From an uncultured Lachnospiraceae bacterium (GTDB taxonomy: Bacteria; Bacillota; Clostridia; Lachnospirales; Lachnospiraceae): a stretch of 64,000 bases of DNA. The translations under genes and the position numbers were made by a program. Below the pieces are notes generated by a model. The model was not told the DNA's origin, made no database searches, and saw nothing but the letters and a program-made list of their open reading frames with translations. Location: positions 116,557 to 180,556 of the forward strand of contig CALWBQ010000013.1 in NCBI GenBank assembly GCA_944376125.1, written 5' to 3'. Shown here piece by piece: positions 34,200 to 42,252 of this stretch; positions within the stretch are counted from its first letter, which is position 1, and every line of letters starts with the position of its first letter.

Positions 34200-34916
34200 T
34201 TATTCCCGGTCTGCAATTCCCAGACGGCGGAATACTTCCTGGTAGGCATCTTCTACGTTGCCCAAATCTCTTCTGAAACGGTCCTTATCCAGCTTCTCGT
34301 GGGTGTCCTTGTCCCAGAGACGGCAGGTATCCGGAGAAACTTCATCCGCCAGGATGATCTGCCCATGGTAGCGGCCAAACTCAATCTTAAAATCAATCAG
34401 CTCAATATTCAGGCTTGCAAAATATTTCTGCATAACCTCATTGACCTTAAACGCATATTTCGTGATCGCATCGATCTCTTCCTGGGTAGCCAGCCCCAGG
34501 GCCAGGGCATAGTAGCTGTTGATAAAGGGATCGCCCAGGTCGTCATTTTTGTAGCTAAATTCCAGAGTCGGGCACTTAAACTTGATTCCCTCTTCCATTC
34601 CCATCTTCTTTGCAAAACTTCCAGCTGAAAAATTGCGGATAATGACTTCCAACGGCACAATCTCCACTTTCTTAACAGCAGTCTCTCTGTCACTCAGCTC
34701 TTTTACCAGGTGGGTCGGCACGCCTTCCTTCTCCAGAAGCCCGAAAATATGGTTTGTCATGCGGTTATTGATGGCGCCTTTTCCAACAATCGTGCCCTTT
34801 TTCAGGCCATTGAACGCGGTTGCATCATCTTTATAAGAAACGATCAAAATATCAGGATCTTCTGTAGTATAGACCTTTTTCGCTTTTCCTTCGTACAGTA
34901 ATTCCTTTTTTTCCAT
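34200..34916 (-). CDS. purC: Phosphoribosylaminoimidazole-succinocarboxamide synthase
   Basis: Ligates aspartate to CAIR in purine synthesis. The 238-residue protein starts [16 protein letters not shown], includes the ATP-binding [10 protein letters not shown] segment, and has the family signatures VEVIIRNF-type ([13 protein letters not shown]) and [14 protein letters not shown] upstream favours the ATG at 34916 over 34946. First gene of purC-purB-lysR; a TTGCAT-17-TATAAT promoter lies about 75 bases upstream. No PurR box or riboswitch was recognised. Confidence 0.96.
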   Translation of the reverse strand: MEKKELLYEGKAKKVYTTEDPDILIVSYKDDATAFNGLKKGTIVGKGAINNRMTNHIFGLLEKEGVPTHLVKELSDRETAVKKVEIVPLEVIIRNFSAGSFAKKMGMEEGIKFKCPTLEFSYKNDDLGDPFINSYYALALGLATQEEIDAITKYAFKVNEVMQKYFASLNIELIDFKIEFGRYHGQIILADEVSPDTCRLWDKDTHEKLDKDRFRRDLGNVEDAYQEVFRRLGIADRE

Positions 34917-34991
34917 AAGTATCCACCTGTCCTTTTCTTTTTCCATTGGATTTATAAGTTACAGCTATAAAAGCGTACCATTTCAGTAGGA

Positions 34992-35020
34992 ATTATAATC
35001 CATCAATATACCAAATGCAA
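34992..35020 (-). promoter_or_regulatory. Promoter of purC
   Basis: TTGCAT (35015-35020), 17-base spacer and TATAAT (34992-34997) on the minus strand in an AT-rich gap. Confidence 0.7.
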
Positions 35021-35051
35021 TAGATTTCTATGTATTTATTCATTAATTAAT

Positions 35052-35282
35052 CTAATAAGGTTCTATCACCGGCTTTTCTTCCTCCCAGTACAATTCCAGC
35101 CCCCCATCCTCAAACCGAATACCCCAGATATTTCTGGCTCCTGCCCCGCGCACGCCCCTGTCAAGAAGTGTTGTCTCCCGCTTCACCTGAATCCGGAGAT
35201 CTTCAATAGCAGATATCCCCGATGCCTGCCAAATCCCATATCCAATTTCTGCCGCCAGAATTCCCAATAAAACGGGGCGCAA
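35052..35282 (-). CDS. Small hypothetical membrane-anchored protein (uncertain)
   Basis: A possible 76-residue protein, not recognised. A hydrophobic N-terminal stretch (PVLLGILAAEIGYGIW) could be one membrane helix or a signal anchor, followed by a charged tail. The proposed TTG start has AGGAAAGG 9 bases upstream. The same frame stays open further upstream with a very basic stretch, so a longer cytoplasmic N-terminus is possible. A terminator at 35402 separates it from the lipoprotein gene and no clear promoter was seen, so its expression is doubtful. Confidence 0.4.
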   Translation of the reverse strand: MRPVLLGILAAEIGYGIWQASGISAIEDLRIQVKRETTLLDRGVRGAGARNIWGIRFEDGGLELYWEEEKPVIEPY

Positions 35283-35401
35283 TCTCAGGTGCCTTTCCTG
35301 CGAATGTTTCCTGATCCACTTTCTGCGCCACCGCCGCCTGATTCTGTCTCTGGCTCTCTCATTCCATCCCGTATTTGCCGTCCCCTTTCGAATTTTCCTT
35401 G

Positions 35402-35446
35402 CAAAAAACGGCTGGAACCAGAAATTTTGCTTTCTGTCCAGCCGTA
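35402..35446 (-). terminator. Terminator after the lipoprotein gene
   Basis: ACGGCTGG and CCAGCCGT (35438-35445, 35408-35415) followed by TTTTTT on the minus strand. Confidence 0.85.
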
Positions 35447-35471
35447 TTGTCTGCTTTTCTCAATGTGGTTG

Positions 35472-35804
35472 TCAGTCTCTCCCGTCAGCTCTGCTGGTTT
35501 CCCTGCTGTCGGAGGCATCTTCTTTCATATTCTCGGCGCCTTCCTCCATCATCTCTCCCGCATCATCCATCAGGCCATCAATCACCCCTGTGGACTCCTC
35601 AGACATATCTGCACCTGTGGAAGAACCCGACTCCCTTTTTTCATCTTCTGAGGTTTCTTCCATTCCGGAAGCTGCAGAAGTCGTACGGTTTGTCTCGGAA
35701 GCTCCGGAGGTTGAGGAAGATGTGCCGCTGCCTCCGCAGGCAGTAAGTCCCATTATGATCATTGCACACAAAATACTCAGACAGCCATATCGCACTTTTT
35801 TCAT
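35472..35804 (-). CDS. Small predicted lipoprotein, function unknown
   Basis: A 110-residue secreted lipoprotein. The signal peptide ends in the lipobox LTACGG, with the lipidated Cys at residue 23. The mature part is low-complexity: Ser/Thr-rich, then acidic with many Glu, Asp and Met. GAAAGGAGAA precedes the ATG. It follows dapB by 97 bases in the same direction and is followed by a strong terminator. No domain is recognisable; a role in lysine metabolism is not implied by position alone. Confidence 0.75.
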   Translation of the reverse strand: MKKVRYGCLSILCAMIIMGLTACGGSGTSSSTSGASETNRTTSAASGMEETSEDEKRESGSSTGADMSEESTGVIDGLMDDAGEMMEEGAENMKEDASDSRETSRADGRD

Positions 35805-35901
35805 AAACTCTGTTCTCCTTTCTACGTTCTGTCATTAGTATGGTTAAAAGGAGAATTATTATGGTAGAAATCTATGGACTGTCTGGCTGTTTTTTCCAAA
35901 A

Positions 35902-36660
35902 TCAGCCGCCGATCACATCACCCATGTCATACAGCCCAGGGGCTTTCCCTGCCAGAAATTTCGCTGCCGCCAAAGCGCCCTTTGCAAAGACTGCTTTTGA
36001 ATATGCCCTGTGGGACAGAGTCACTACCTCGTCAGGGCCTGCATAGATCACATCGTGATCTCCAACAATCGTGCCTCCCCGGACAGACGAGATCCCGATC
36101 TCCTTCGAATCGCGCTTTTCATGGACCTGGCTTCTGTCATAAATATAATGGTAGCTGTTTCCCATAGCTTCATTGATGGCATCCGCTAACGCCAGGGCCG
36201 TCCCGCTGGGAGCATCCTTCTTTTGATTGTGGTGCTTCTCCACAATCTCGATGTCAAAGTTTGATGAGGCCAGCGCTTTTGCCGCCTCCGCTACCAGCTT
36301 CAGGAGAAGATTGACTCCAAGCGACATGTTGGCTGAGCGGAGAACCGCTGTGGAAGCAGCCGTCTTTTCAACGCGCTTGATCTGAGATTCGCTCAGCCCT
36401 GTGGTGCATAATACCACCGGGAGATTCTTTTTTTCACAGAAGTCCAGCAGGGCGTCCACAGCTCCTGCCGCTGAAAAATCAATCACCACATCCCCGCTGC
36501 AGGTACATTCTTCCGGAGAAGAAAAGACCGGATAGGGATAGGATACATCCGTATTTTTATCGATACCTGCCACAATCTTTATCTCTGGATCGCTCTCAGC
36601 AATAGCCGCGACAGACCTGCCCATAGCGCCGCAGCAGCCGTGTAAAATCACATTTATCAT
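35902..36660 (-). CDS. dapB: 4-hydroxy-tetrahydrodipicolinate reductase
   Basis: Reduces the DapA product with NAD(P)H in the lysine/diaminopimelate pathway. The 252-residue protein has an N-terminal Rossmann motif HGCCGAMGRSV, the substrate-binding EKHHNQKKDAPSGTA segment with the catalytic His-His and Lys, and a C-terminal SRGG-like ISSVRGGTIVGDH. It overlaps dapA by 4 bases (ATGA). The operon is under the lysine riboswitch upstream of dapA, so it is repressed by lysine. Confidence 0.97.
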   Translation of the reverse strand: MINVILHGCCGAMGRSVAAIAESDPEIKIVAGIDKNTDVSYPYPVFSSPEECTCSGDVVIDFSAAGAVDALLDFCEKKNLPVVLCTTGLSESQIKRVEKTAASTAVLRSANMSLGVNLLLKLVAEAAKALASSNFDIEIVEKHHNQKKDAPSGTALALADAINEAMGNSYHYIYDRSQVHEKRDSKEIGISSVRGGTIVGDHDVIYAGPDEVVTLSHRAYSKAVFAKGALAAAKFLAGKAPGLYDMGDVIGG

Positions 36661-37541
36661 ATCAGTCCGTAATCCTCCATTGCTTTCTTTAATTTGGCCT
36701 GATGTTCCGGCTCCATCTCCGTGAGAGGAAGCCTCAGCGGTCCTGCTTCCATCCCCATCAAATTCAGAGCCGCCTTCACTGGGATCGGATTCACTTCACT
36801 GAACAGCTCTGTCACCAGAGGAATTGCTTCCAACTGAAGCCTGCAGCTCTCTTTTACATTTCCTGCAAAATAATTTGCGCAGATGTCATGGGCCTTTTGG
36901 GGCGCCACATTAGAGAGAACAGAAATCACGCCCTTTCCGCCCAGTGCCAAAAGCGGCACAATCTGATCGTCGTTTCCAGAATACAGATCCACACAGTCTC
37001 CTGCCAAGCTCATAAGAGTGGCAATATTGGAAAAGTTTCCGCTGGCCTCCTTCACACCGACGATGTTTTTTACATTTCTGCAGAGAGCAGCTATGGTCTG
37101 AGGAGCAATGTTCACCCCTGTCCTGCCAGGAATATTGTACAAAAGAATCGGCAGAGACACAGCCTCCGCTACAGCCGTAAAGTGGGCAATCAGGCCCTTC
37201 TGCGTTGCCTTATTGTAGTAGGGAGATACCAGAAGCAGGCCGTCTGCACCTGCTGCCTCAGCTTCCTTGGATAAGTATATCGCTGTTTCCGTCCAGTTGG
37301 AGCCGGTTCCCGCAATTACCGGTATTCTGTGATTTGTCACCTCGCACACGAAGCGAACGGTCTCGATATGCTCCTCGTGGGTCATTGCAGATGCCTCGCC
37401 GGTAGTCCCGCACACTACAATGGCGTCTGTCCCCCCTGCAATTTGAAATTCTACGATTTCCCTCAGCTTCTCATAATTAATGGATCCGTCCTCCCTCATC
37501 GGGGTCACCAGCGCTACTCCAGCGCCTTCAAAAATAGCCAT
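36657..37541 (-). CDS. dapA: 4-hydroxy-tetrahydrodipicolinate synthase
   Basis: Condenses pyruvate and aspartate semialdehyde, the first committed step of lysine and diaminopimelate synthesis; its product also feeds dipicolinate in spores. The 294-residue aldolase-type barrel has GTTGEASAMT near residue 46, catalytic Tyr in LLYNIPGRTG and Schiff-base Lys in VGVKEASGN. The ATG at 37541 has AGGAGGAAAG upstream. A lysine riboswitch precedes it, with a further 170 bases of structured leader between its terminator and the start. Confidence 0.98.
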   Translation of the reverse strand: MAIFEGAGVALVTPMREDGSINYEKLREIVEFQIAGGTDAIVVCGTTGEASAMTHEEHIETVRFVCEVTNHRIPVIAGTGSNWTETAIYLSKEAEAAGADGLLLVSPYYNKATQKGLIAHFTAVAEAVSLPILLYNIPGRTGVNIAPQTIAALCRNVKNIVGVKEASGNFSNIATLMSLAGDCVDLYSGNDDQIVPLLALGGKGVISVLSNVAPQKAHDICANYFAGNVKESCRLQLEAIPLVTELFSEVNPIPVKAALNLMGMEAGPLRLPLTEMEPEHQAKLKKAMEDYGLI

Positions 37542-37589
37542 AGTCTTTCCTCCTAACCTTTCTGCGTGTCCGGCAGCCTTCCCGGGAAG

Positions 37590-37690
37590 AGCAAAGAGTT
37601 CCGTTCACGAAATTCTCACGCCGAACGCGATCGCTTTAGCGACAAATTTCTGCTTCTCGCGAGCGCGCATCCCGCGGAGCGTTTTTCATA
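37590..37690. other. GC-rich palindromic element in the dapA leader, unknown
   Basis: Within about 50 bases lie three CpG-rich palindromes: GCGATCGC (37627-37634), TCGCGA (37657-37662) and CCGCGG (37672-37677). A 9-bp hairpin TTTCATAGG/CCTATGAAA (37684-37692, 37704-37712) borders it. Composition differs from its surroundings. It may be a dispersed repeat or folded leader; no second copy was seen in this window. Confidence 0.5.
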
Positions 37691-37712
37691 GGGAACAATG
37701 TCTCCTATGAAA

Positions 37713-37992
37713 CAAAAAGGACTGACAATCAAGTCAGCCCTTAAAGTACGAGTTCCGTCTTCTCTTCTTTAAGTAGCTCCCCATTGTCTCTGCATCCTGC
37801 TAAACAGCCTGAAAGCAGGCGCCCGCGTTTACTGCTCTGAACAATGACAGTCGCAGAATTCTTCATCCTGCGCCCAGGATCCGGCATCTCGGAATACCGT
37901 TCCTTCGGCGTATCACCCTTTCACCTGCCTTCCCGCGCATCCGATGCATCCGGCGGCTACTCCTGATCAACGCAACCTCTACTTGTCGTCCT
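37713..37992 (-). promoter_or_regulatory. Lysine riboswitch (L box) with terminator
   Basis: On the minus strand the transcript contains GTAGAGGTTGCG, then GATCAGGAGTAGCCGCCGG and GAAAGGGTGATACGCCGAAG, the conserved L-box blocks. The expression platform is the terminator GGGCTGAC/GTCAGTCC (37733-37742, 37717-37726) followed by TTTTTG. Lysine binding terminates transcription ahead of dapA and dapB. Confidence 0.95.
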
Positions 37993-37999
37993 TAAATTT

Positions 38000-38028
38000 A
38001 TACTATCATCATTCCCATATCTTGTCAA
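38000..38028 (-). promoter_or_regulatory. Promoter of the lysine riboswitch-dapA unit
   Basis: TTGACA (38023-38028), 17-base spacer, TAGTAT (38000-38005), immediately after the stop of the preceding gene. Confidence 0.75.
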
Positions 38029-38031
38029 TCA

Positions 38032-38517
38032 CTAACATTCTTCCAGATGGGTAATGACATCTGCTTCTTTTTTCAGCTCCTCCGGCAAAACCGTTCCTGT
38101 CAGAACCAGGCTCATCGATTCCTCCCTGGCCGCAAGAAGTTTGCGGAGTTCATCTACTGATACAATCTTTTGATCCACCAGACCTAAAACCTCATCCAAA
38201 ACAAGGAAATCACACTCGCCTGTGGTCATTACCTTTTTGGCATAGTTGAGGCCATTGTGGATATTCATTAATTCCTTCGACTTCTCCTCCTCACTGAGAT
38301 TAGCAAATGATTCAGCGGATTTCTCAAAACGGAAAACTTGCAGCTCTGGTTCCAGGCGGTCAATGACACCCAGCCGATCTGCATTCAGGTTCCCTTTTAA
38401 AAACTGAATAATGATCGCAGTTTTGCCTCTTGAAACTGCGTCCACACATCTCCCTAATGCTAAAGAACTTTTTCCCTTTCCAGAACCGTAGATGATCTGA
38501 ACTGTTCCCTTTTCCAT
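38032..38517 (-). CDS. Corrinoid adenosyltransferase (CobO/BtuR-like), short form
   Basis: A 161-residue P-loop protein of the CobA/CobO/BtuR family, which adenosylates cobalamin precursors using ATP. The modified P-loop YGSGKGKSSLALG is at residues 9-21, with IIIQFLKG and CDFLVLDEVLG (Walker B-like) following. GAGGTGGG supports the ATG at 38517; the ATG at 38592 is rejected. It is about 30-40 residues shorter than Salmonella CobA. It stands alone between the lysine riboswitch and ssb; no other cobalamin genes are in the window. Confidence 0.88.
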   Translation of the reverse strand: MEKGTVQIIYGSGKGKSSLALGRCVDAVSRGKTAIIIQFLKGNLNADRLGVIDRLEPELQVFRFEKSAESFANLSEEEKSKELMNIHNGLNYAKKVMTTGECDFLVLDEVLGLVDQKIVSVDELRKLLAAREESMSLVLTGTVLPEELKKEADVITHLEEC

Positions 38518-38636
38518 CTTATCCCACCTCGTGTTTTTCTTCGATGCCATGAAGTTTCCACTTATAATAGCATATATCGTCTGCAAATGCAACTGTTACG
38601 TCCCTTCCAGATGCCCGGAAAGCCCCGGATTTTCGG

Positions 38637-39263
38637 CTATTCCGCGCACTCCAATTTGCTGATCGACACCTCGTAAGCCACTCTCTTCTCACATTCTGTC
38701 TCACTGATTTTTTTCGTATATTCTCTGCTCTGGACCCTCCCCCAGATCTGAACCCTGACGCCTACTTCGAAGCCGGAAGCATAGCGGGCATTTCTTCCCC
38801 AGGCGATGCACGGTATGTAATCTGACTTTCCATAAGGGCGGTTGACAGCCAGCAGAAGGTCGGCGATCTCCCTTCCCAGCGGCGTCTTCCGGTATACCGG
38901 AGGTTTGCAGATATACCCATCTAAAAAAATCTGATTTGTCTTCGTGTAATCGGTAAATTCCTCCAGAAAGTGGATCTCCCGAACAAAAACAGACAGGACC
39001 AGCCGATTTTTCACACCTTCATGCCGGTTATAGGACCGAAACTGCCCTATCGCCTCCACAGTGCAGCCCTGGTAATCCTTATCCACATCCAGAAGGCGTT
39101 CGGAAACCATCAGCGGAATGATGTCAGCCTGCTCGCTCAGACGATTGACAGACAAATTTACCATATAAAAGCCTTCCCCAAAGACCTCGTGGCTGAATAC
39201 AAATCCGGACACAATGGTTCCGATCACACTGACCCTATTGTTTTCAATTACTTTTTCTGACAT
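38637..39263 (-). CDS. Single-stranded DNA-binding protein-like, two OB folds
   Basis: A 208-residue protein that appears to hold two OB-fold units, residues about 6-100 and 108-200. The second half looks most like SSB (YICKPPVYRKTPLGREIADLLLAVNR, then IPCIAWGRNARYA). The acidic C-terminal tip that recruits partners to ordinary SSB is missing; it ends KLECAE. GAGGAGAAA precedes the ATG at 39263, so the longer frame to 39395 is rejected. Such double-OB proteins occur in Lachnospiraceae beside a normal ssb; a specialised DNA role is inference. Confidence 0.8.
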   Translation of the reverse strand: MSEKVIENNRVSVIGTIVSGFVFSHEVFGEGFYMVNLSVNRLSEQADIIPLMVSERLLDVDKDYQGCTVEAIGQFRSYNRHEGVKNRLVLSVFVREIHFLEEFTDYTKTNQIFLDGYICKPPVYRKTPLGREIADLLLAVNRPYGKSDYIPCIAWGRNARYASGFEVGVRVQIWGRVQSREYTKKISETECEKRVAYEVSISKLECAE

Positions 39264-39407
39264 AGTATTTCTCCTCTTCTCACCCTTTATTTGCCGCTGC
39301 CCGGACGGGATAAACCCGTCAGGAAAGTCCTCCGGCCAAACAGCAGCCTCTTTTTGCTTCGCAGCACATAATAAGTCTATGAGAGAAAGAAACACCTTAT
39401 GACGAAA

Positions 39408-39447
39408 TCAAAAAAGAATCCCGGAGAACATCTCGACAGGATTCTTT
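39408..39447 (-). terminator. Terminator of typA
   Basis: AAAGAATCC and GGATTCTTT (39439-39447, 39413-39421) followed by a T-run on the minus strand, 20 bases after the typA stop. Confidence 0.8.
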
Positions 39448-39466
39448 CTTTTTTTCTTTTCAGCTA

Positions 39467-41296
39467 TTATTTTTTGAAAGATGCACGTTTTCTAAGCATT
39501 GGATCCAGGATCTTTTTGCGGATCCGCAGACTCTTCGGCGTGATCTCCAGCAGCTCGTCCGTGTCTATAAATTCCAGGCACTGCTCCAGGCTCATAATCT
39601 TGGGCGGTGTCAGCCTTAAAGCCTCATCTGCGCTGGAGGAACGGGTGTTTGTCAGCTTTTTCGTCTTGCAGACATTGATCTCAATATCCTCCGCTTTGGG
39701 GTTCTGCCCCACAACCATGCCGGAATATACTTTCGTTCCAGGACCGATAAACAGAATACCTCTCTCCTGAGCATTATACAGGCCATAGGTAATCGCTTCC
39801 CCGGCTTCATAAGCAATCAGAGAACCAGTTGGGCGGTATGTCAAGTCCCCTTTGTAAGGCCCATAGCCTTCAAATACTGTATTGATGATTCCGTTTCCCT
39901 TAGTGTCTGTCAAGAATTCTCCCCGGTAGCCAATCAGGCCTCTGGATGGAATGGAAAATTCCAGTCTGGTGTATCCGCCGGAAATCGGGCTCATACCCTG
40001 CAGCTCACCTTTCCGGGATGTCAGCTTCTGGATGACGACGCCAGTAAACTCTTCCGGCACATCCACATAGGCGATCTCCATAGGCTCCAGCTTCTGGTTT
40101 CTCTCATTGTACTTGTAAATAACCTCCGCCTTGCTGACGGCAAACTCAAAGTTCTCCCGGCGCATATTTTCAATCAGAACCGACAGATGGAGTTCTCCTC
40201 TTCCAGACACTTTAAAGCAGTCCGGTGAATCGGTCTCCTCTACTCTCAGGCTGACATCCGTATTCAGCTCCCGGAACAGGCGGTCTCTAATATGGCGGGA
40301 GGTGATATACTTGCCTTCCTGCCCCGCCAGCGGGCTGTCATTAACCATAAAATACATGGAGATTGTAGGTTCCGAAATCTTCTGGAAGGGGATGGGATCC
40401 GGATGGTCTACAGAACAGATCGTATCTCCAATATGAATTTCCGGAATCCCAGAGATCGCCACAATAGCGCCTACGTTAGCTTCCTTGACCTCCACCCGGT
40501 TCAGGCCGTCAAACTCGTACAGCTTGCCGATCTTAATCTTTTTAAATTTATCCGGATCATGGTGGTTTACCAGCACACATTCCTGGTTGACAGCCAACCT
40601 CCCGTTGTCTACTTTTCCGATGCCGATCCTACCGACGTACTCATTGTAGTCGATGGTGCTGATCAGCGTCTGCACCGGCGCGTCCGGATCCCCCTCCGGA
40701 GCAGGAATATATTCCAAAATTGTCTCAAACAGGGGTGTCATGTCCACATTGGGATCCTCCAGGTTCTTCTTTGCATAGCCGTCCCTGGCCGATGCAAACA
40801 GGAAAGGACATTCCAACTGTTCATCTGATGCATCCAGATCCATAAACAATTCCAGTGTCTCATCCACTACCTCCAGAGGCCGAGCCTCCGGCCGGTCGAT
40901 CTTATTGATGCAGACAATCACATAGAGATCCAGCTCCAGAGCCTTTTTCAATACAAATTTGGTCTGGGGCATAACGCCCTCGTAGGCATCGACTACCAAA
41001 ATAACGCCGTTCACCATCTTCAGGACGCGTTCCACCTCGCCTCCGAAATCAGCATGCCCTGGCGTATCAATTATATTAATCTTTGTCCCTTTATAGGTGA
41101 CAGCAGTATTTTTGGAAAGAATGGTAATGCCTCTCTCCCTTTCAATGTCATTGGAGTCCATCACTCTCTCCACAACTTCCTGGTTGGCGCGGAATACGCC
41201 GCTCTGCTTCAGCAGATTATCTACCAGCGTCGTCTTGCCATGATCGACATGGGCAATGATCGCAATATTTCTTACGTCTTCTCTCTTAATCTTCAT
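39467..41296 (-). CDS. typA: Ribosome-associated GTPase TypA/BipA
   Basis: A 609-residue translational GTPase related to EF-G, active in ribosome assembly and stress. G1 is AHVDHGKTT (residues 15-23), G2 region RERGITI, G3 [11 protein letters not shown]4 NKIDRP. EF-G-like domains III and V follow, and the C-terminal BipA-specific domain ends [16 protein letters not shown]. Its TTGCAA-17-TATACT promoter lies between it and yigZ. Confidence 0.97.
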   Translation of the reverse strand: MKIKREDVRNIAIIAHVDHGKTTLVDNLLKQSGVFRANQEVVERVMDSNDIERERGITILSKNTAVTYKGTKINIIDTPGHADFGGEVERVLKMVNGVILVVDAYEGVMPQTKFVLKKALELDLYVIVCINKIDRPEARPLEVVDETLELFMDLDASDEQLECPFLFASARDGYAKKNLEDPNVDMTPLFETILEYIPAPEGDPDAPVQTLISTIDYNEYVGRIGIGKVDNGRLAVNQECVLVNHHDPDKFKKIKIGKLYEFDGLNRVEVKEANVGAIVAISGIPEIHIGDTICSVDHPDPIPFQKISEPTISMYFMVNDSPLAGQEGKYITSRHIRDRLFRELNTDVSLRVEETDSPDCFKVSGRGELHLSVLIENMRRENFEFAVSKAEVIYKYNERNQKLEPMEIAYVDVPEEFTGVVIQKLTSRKGELQGMSPISGGYTRLEFSIPSRGLIGYRGEFLTDTKGNGIINTVFEGYGPYKGDLTYRPTGSLIAYEAGEAITYGLYNAQERGILFIGPGTKVYSGMVVGQNPKAEDIEINVCKTKKLTNTRSSSADEALRLTPPKIMSLEQCLEFIDTDELLEITPKSLRIRKKILDPMLRKRASFKK

Positions 41297-41371
41297 CCGT
41301 CTATCATTCCTTATTTTTGAGTTCTTTCCTATTTATAAAGATAACCTTAATCCATTATGCCACGAATATTT

Positions 41372-41400
41372 AGTATAGCATCGCTCACACTGGATTGCAA
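41372..41400 (-). promoter_or_regulatory. Promoter of typA
   Basis: TTGCAA (41395-41400), 17-base spacer and TATACT (41372-41377), right after the yigZ-like gene. Confidence 0.75.
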
Positions 41401-41407
41401 GAGCTTT

Positions 41408-42088
41408 TTAGAAAAGGAGGACTTCCCTGCCCAGCATCCCGTAATAGATCCATCCCTCTGATTCCATTTCTGCACGGCCGCCTGTCCCCTCAGTGATATC
41501 CGAACGGAACCGCTCCATCTCAGCGCCAGGAGCCAGAAAGACCATCTGAACCTTATCTGTATATTCACTTTCCAGGGTCATAATCCCTGCCTGAGCAGCC
41601 AGATACTGAATCTTTCCCACACCGTTATAATCTGTTGTAACCCGGATTTTTTCTGCCAGCTGCTTCTCCACAACGGTGCTGTTTTCCAGGCCAGCCTTGG
41701 CAGCTCCCTGATAAGCCCGAACCAGGCCGCCGGTTCCCAGGAGGATGCCGCCAAAATATCTGGTCACTACCAGACAGATATTCCGAACCTCTGCCCCCAG
41801 AAGCACATCCAGCATTGGCTTTCCTGCCGTCTGGCTGGGTTCTCCGTCGTCACTGCACCTGACCTGACTGCCTCTTTCTCCAATGACATATGCCCAGCAG
41901 TGATGCCTGGCATCCCAGTATTTTTTCCGCATCTCCTCAACGAATGCCAGTGCTTCCTCTTCAGAAGAGACTGGACAGGTACAGGCGATAAAGCGGGATT
42001 TTTTCTCCGTAATCTCACCAGTGCCGCCTTTATAAAGAATCCGATAACGCTCCAGCTGCTTCCTCTCCTGTTCTTTCTTTTCTCCCAT
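41408..42088 (-). CDS. YigZ/IMPACT family protein
   Basis: A 226-residue protein with the UPF0029/Impact N-terminal domain (KSRFIACTCPVSSEEEALAF and DDGEPSQTAGKPML, the family signature) and a C-terminal DUF1949-like domain. Eukaryotic IMPACT modulates translation stress signalling; bacterial function is not settled. AGGAGGTT sits 6 bases before the ATG. It is monocistronic, between typA and the divergent PBP gene. Confidence 0.92.
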   Translation of the reverse strand: MGEKKEQERKQLERYRILYKGGTGEITEKKSRFIACTCPVSSEEEALAFVEEMRKKYWDARHHCWAYVIGERGSQVRCSDDGEPSQTAGKPMLDVLLGAEVRNICLVVTRYFGGILLGTGGLVRAYQGAAKAGLENSTVVEKQLAEKIRVTTDYNGVGKIQYLAAQAGIMTLESEYTDKVQMVFLAPGAEMERFRSDITEGTGGRAEMESEGWIYYGMLGREVLLF

Positions 42089-42201
42089 CGATAACCTCCT
42101 GATTTCAGCCGGCTGCCCTGAGAGGCAATGCCCGTTTTTTCAGTATACCAGAGAGTCCTTTGAGATACAATACCTTCATAAAAACGTCACAGAAACTTCA
42201 G

Positions 42202-42230
42202 TTGAATTGTCTGGCAGTTTTTGCTATAAT
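42202..42230 (+). promoter_or_regulatory. Promoter of the class A PBP gene
   Basis: TTGAAT (42202-42207), 17-base spacer and TATAAT (42225-42230), 22 bases before the start. Confidence 0.8.
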
Positions 42231-42252
42231 GTACCGGTAAAGGAGGTTTTCC

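Noticed and set aside
35861..36046. Plus-strand frame antisense to dapB, with AAAAGGAG and a well-spaced ATG
   Set aside because: The site looks convincing, but the peptide is the reverse of conserved dapB codons and has no promoter or relative that I recognise.
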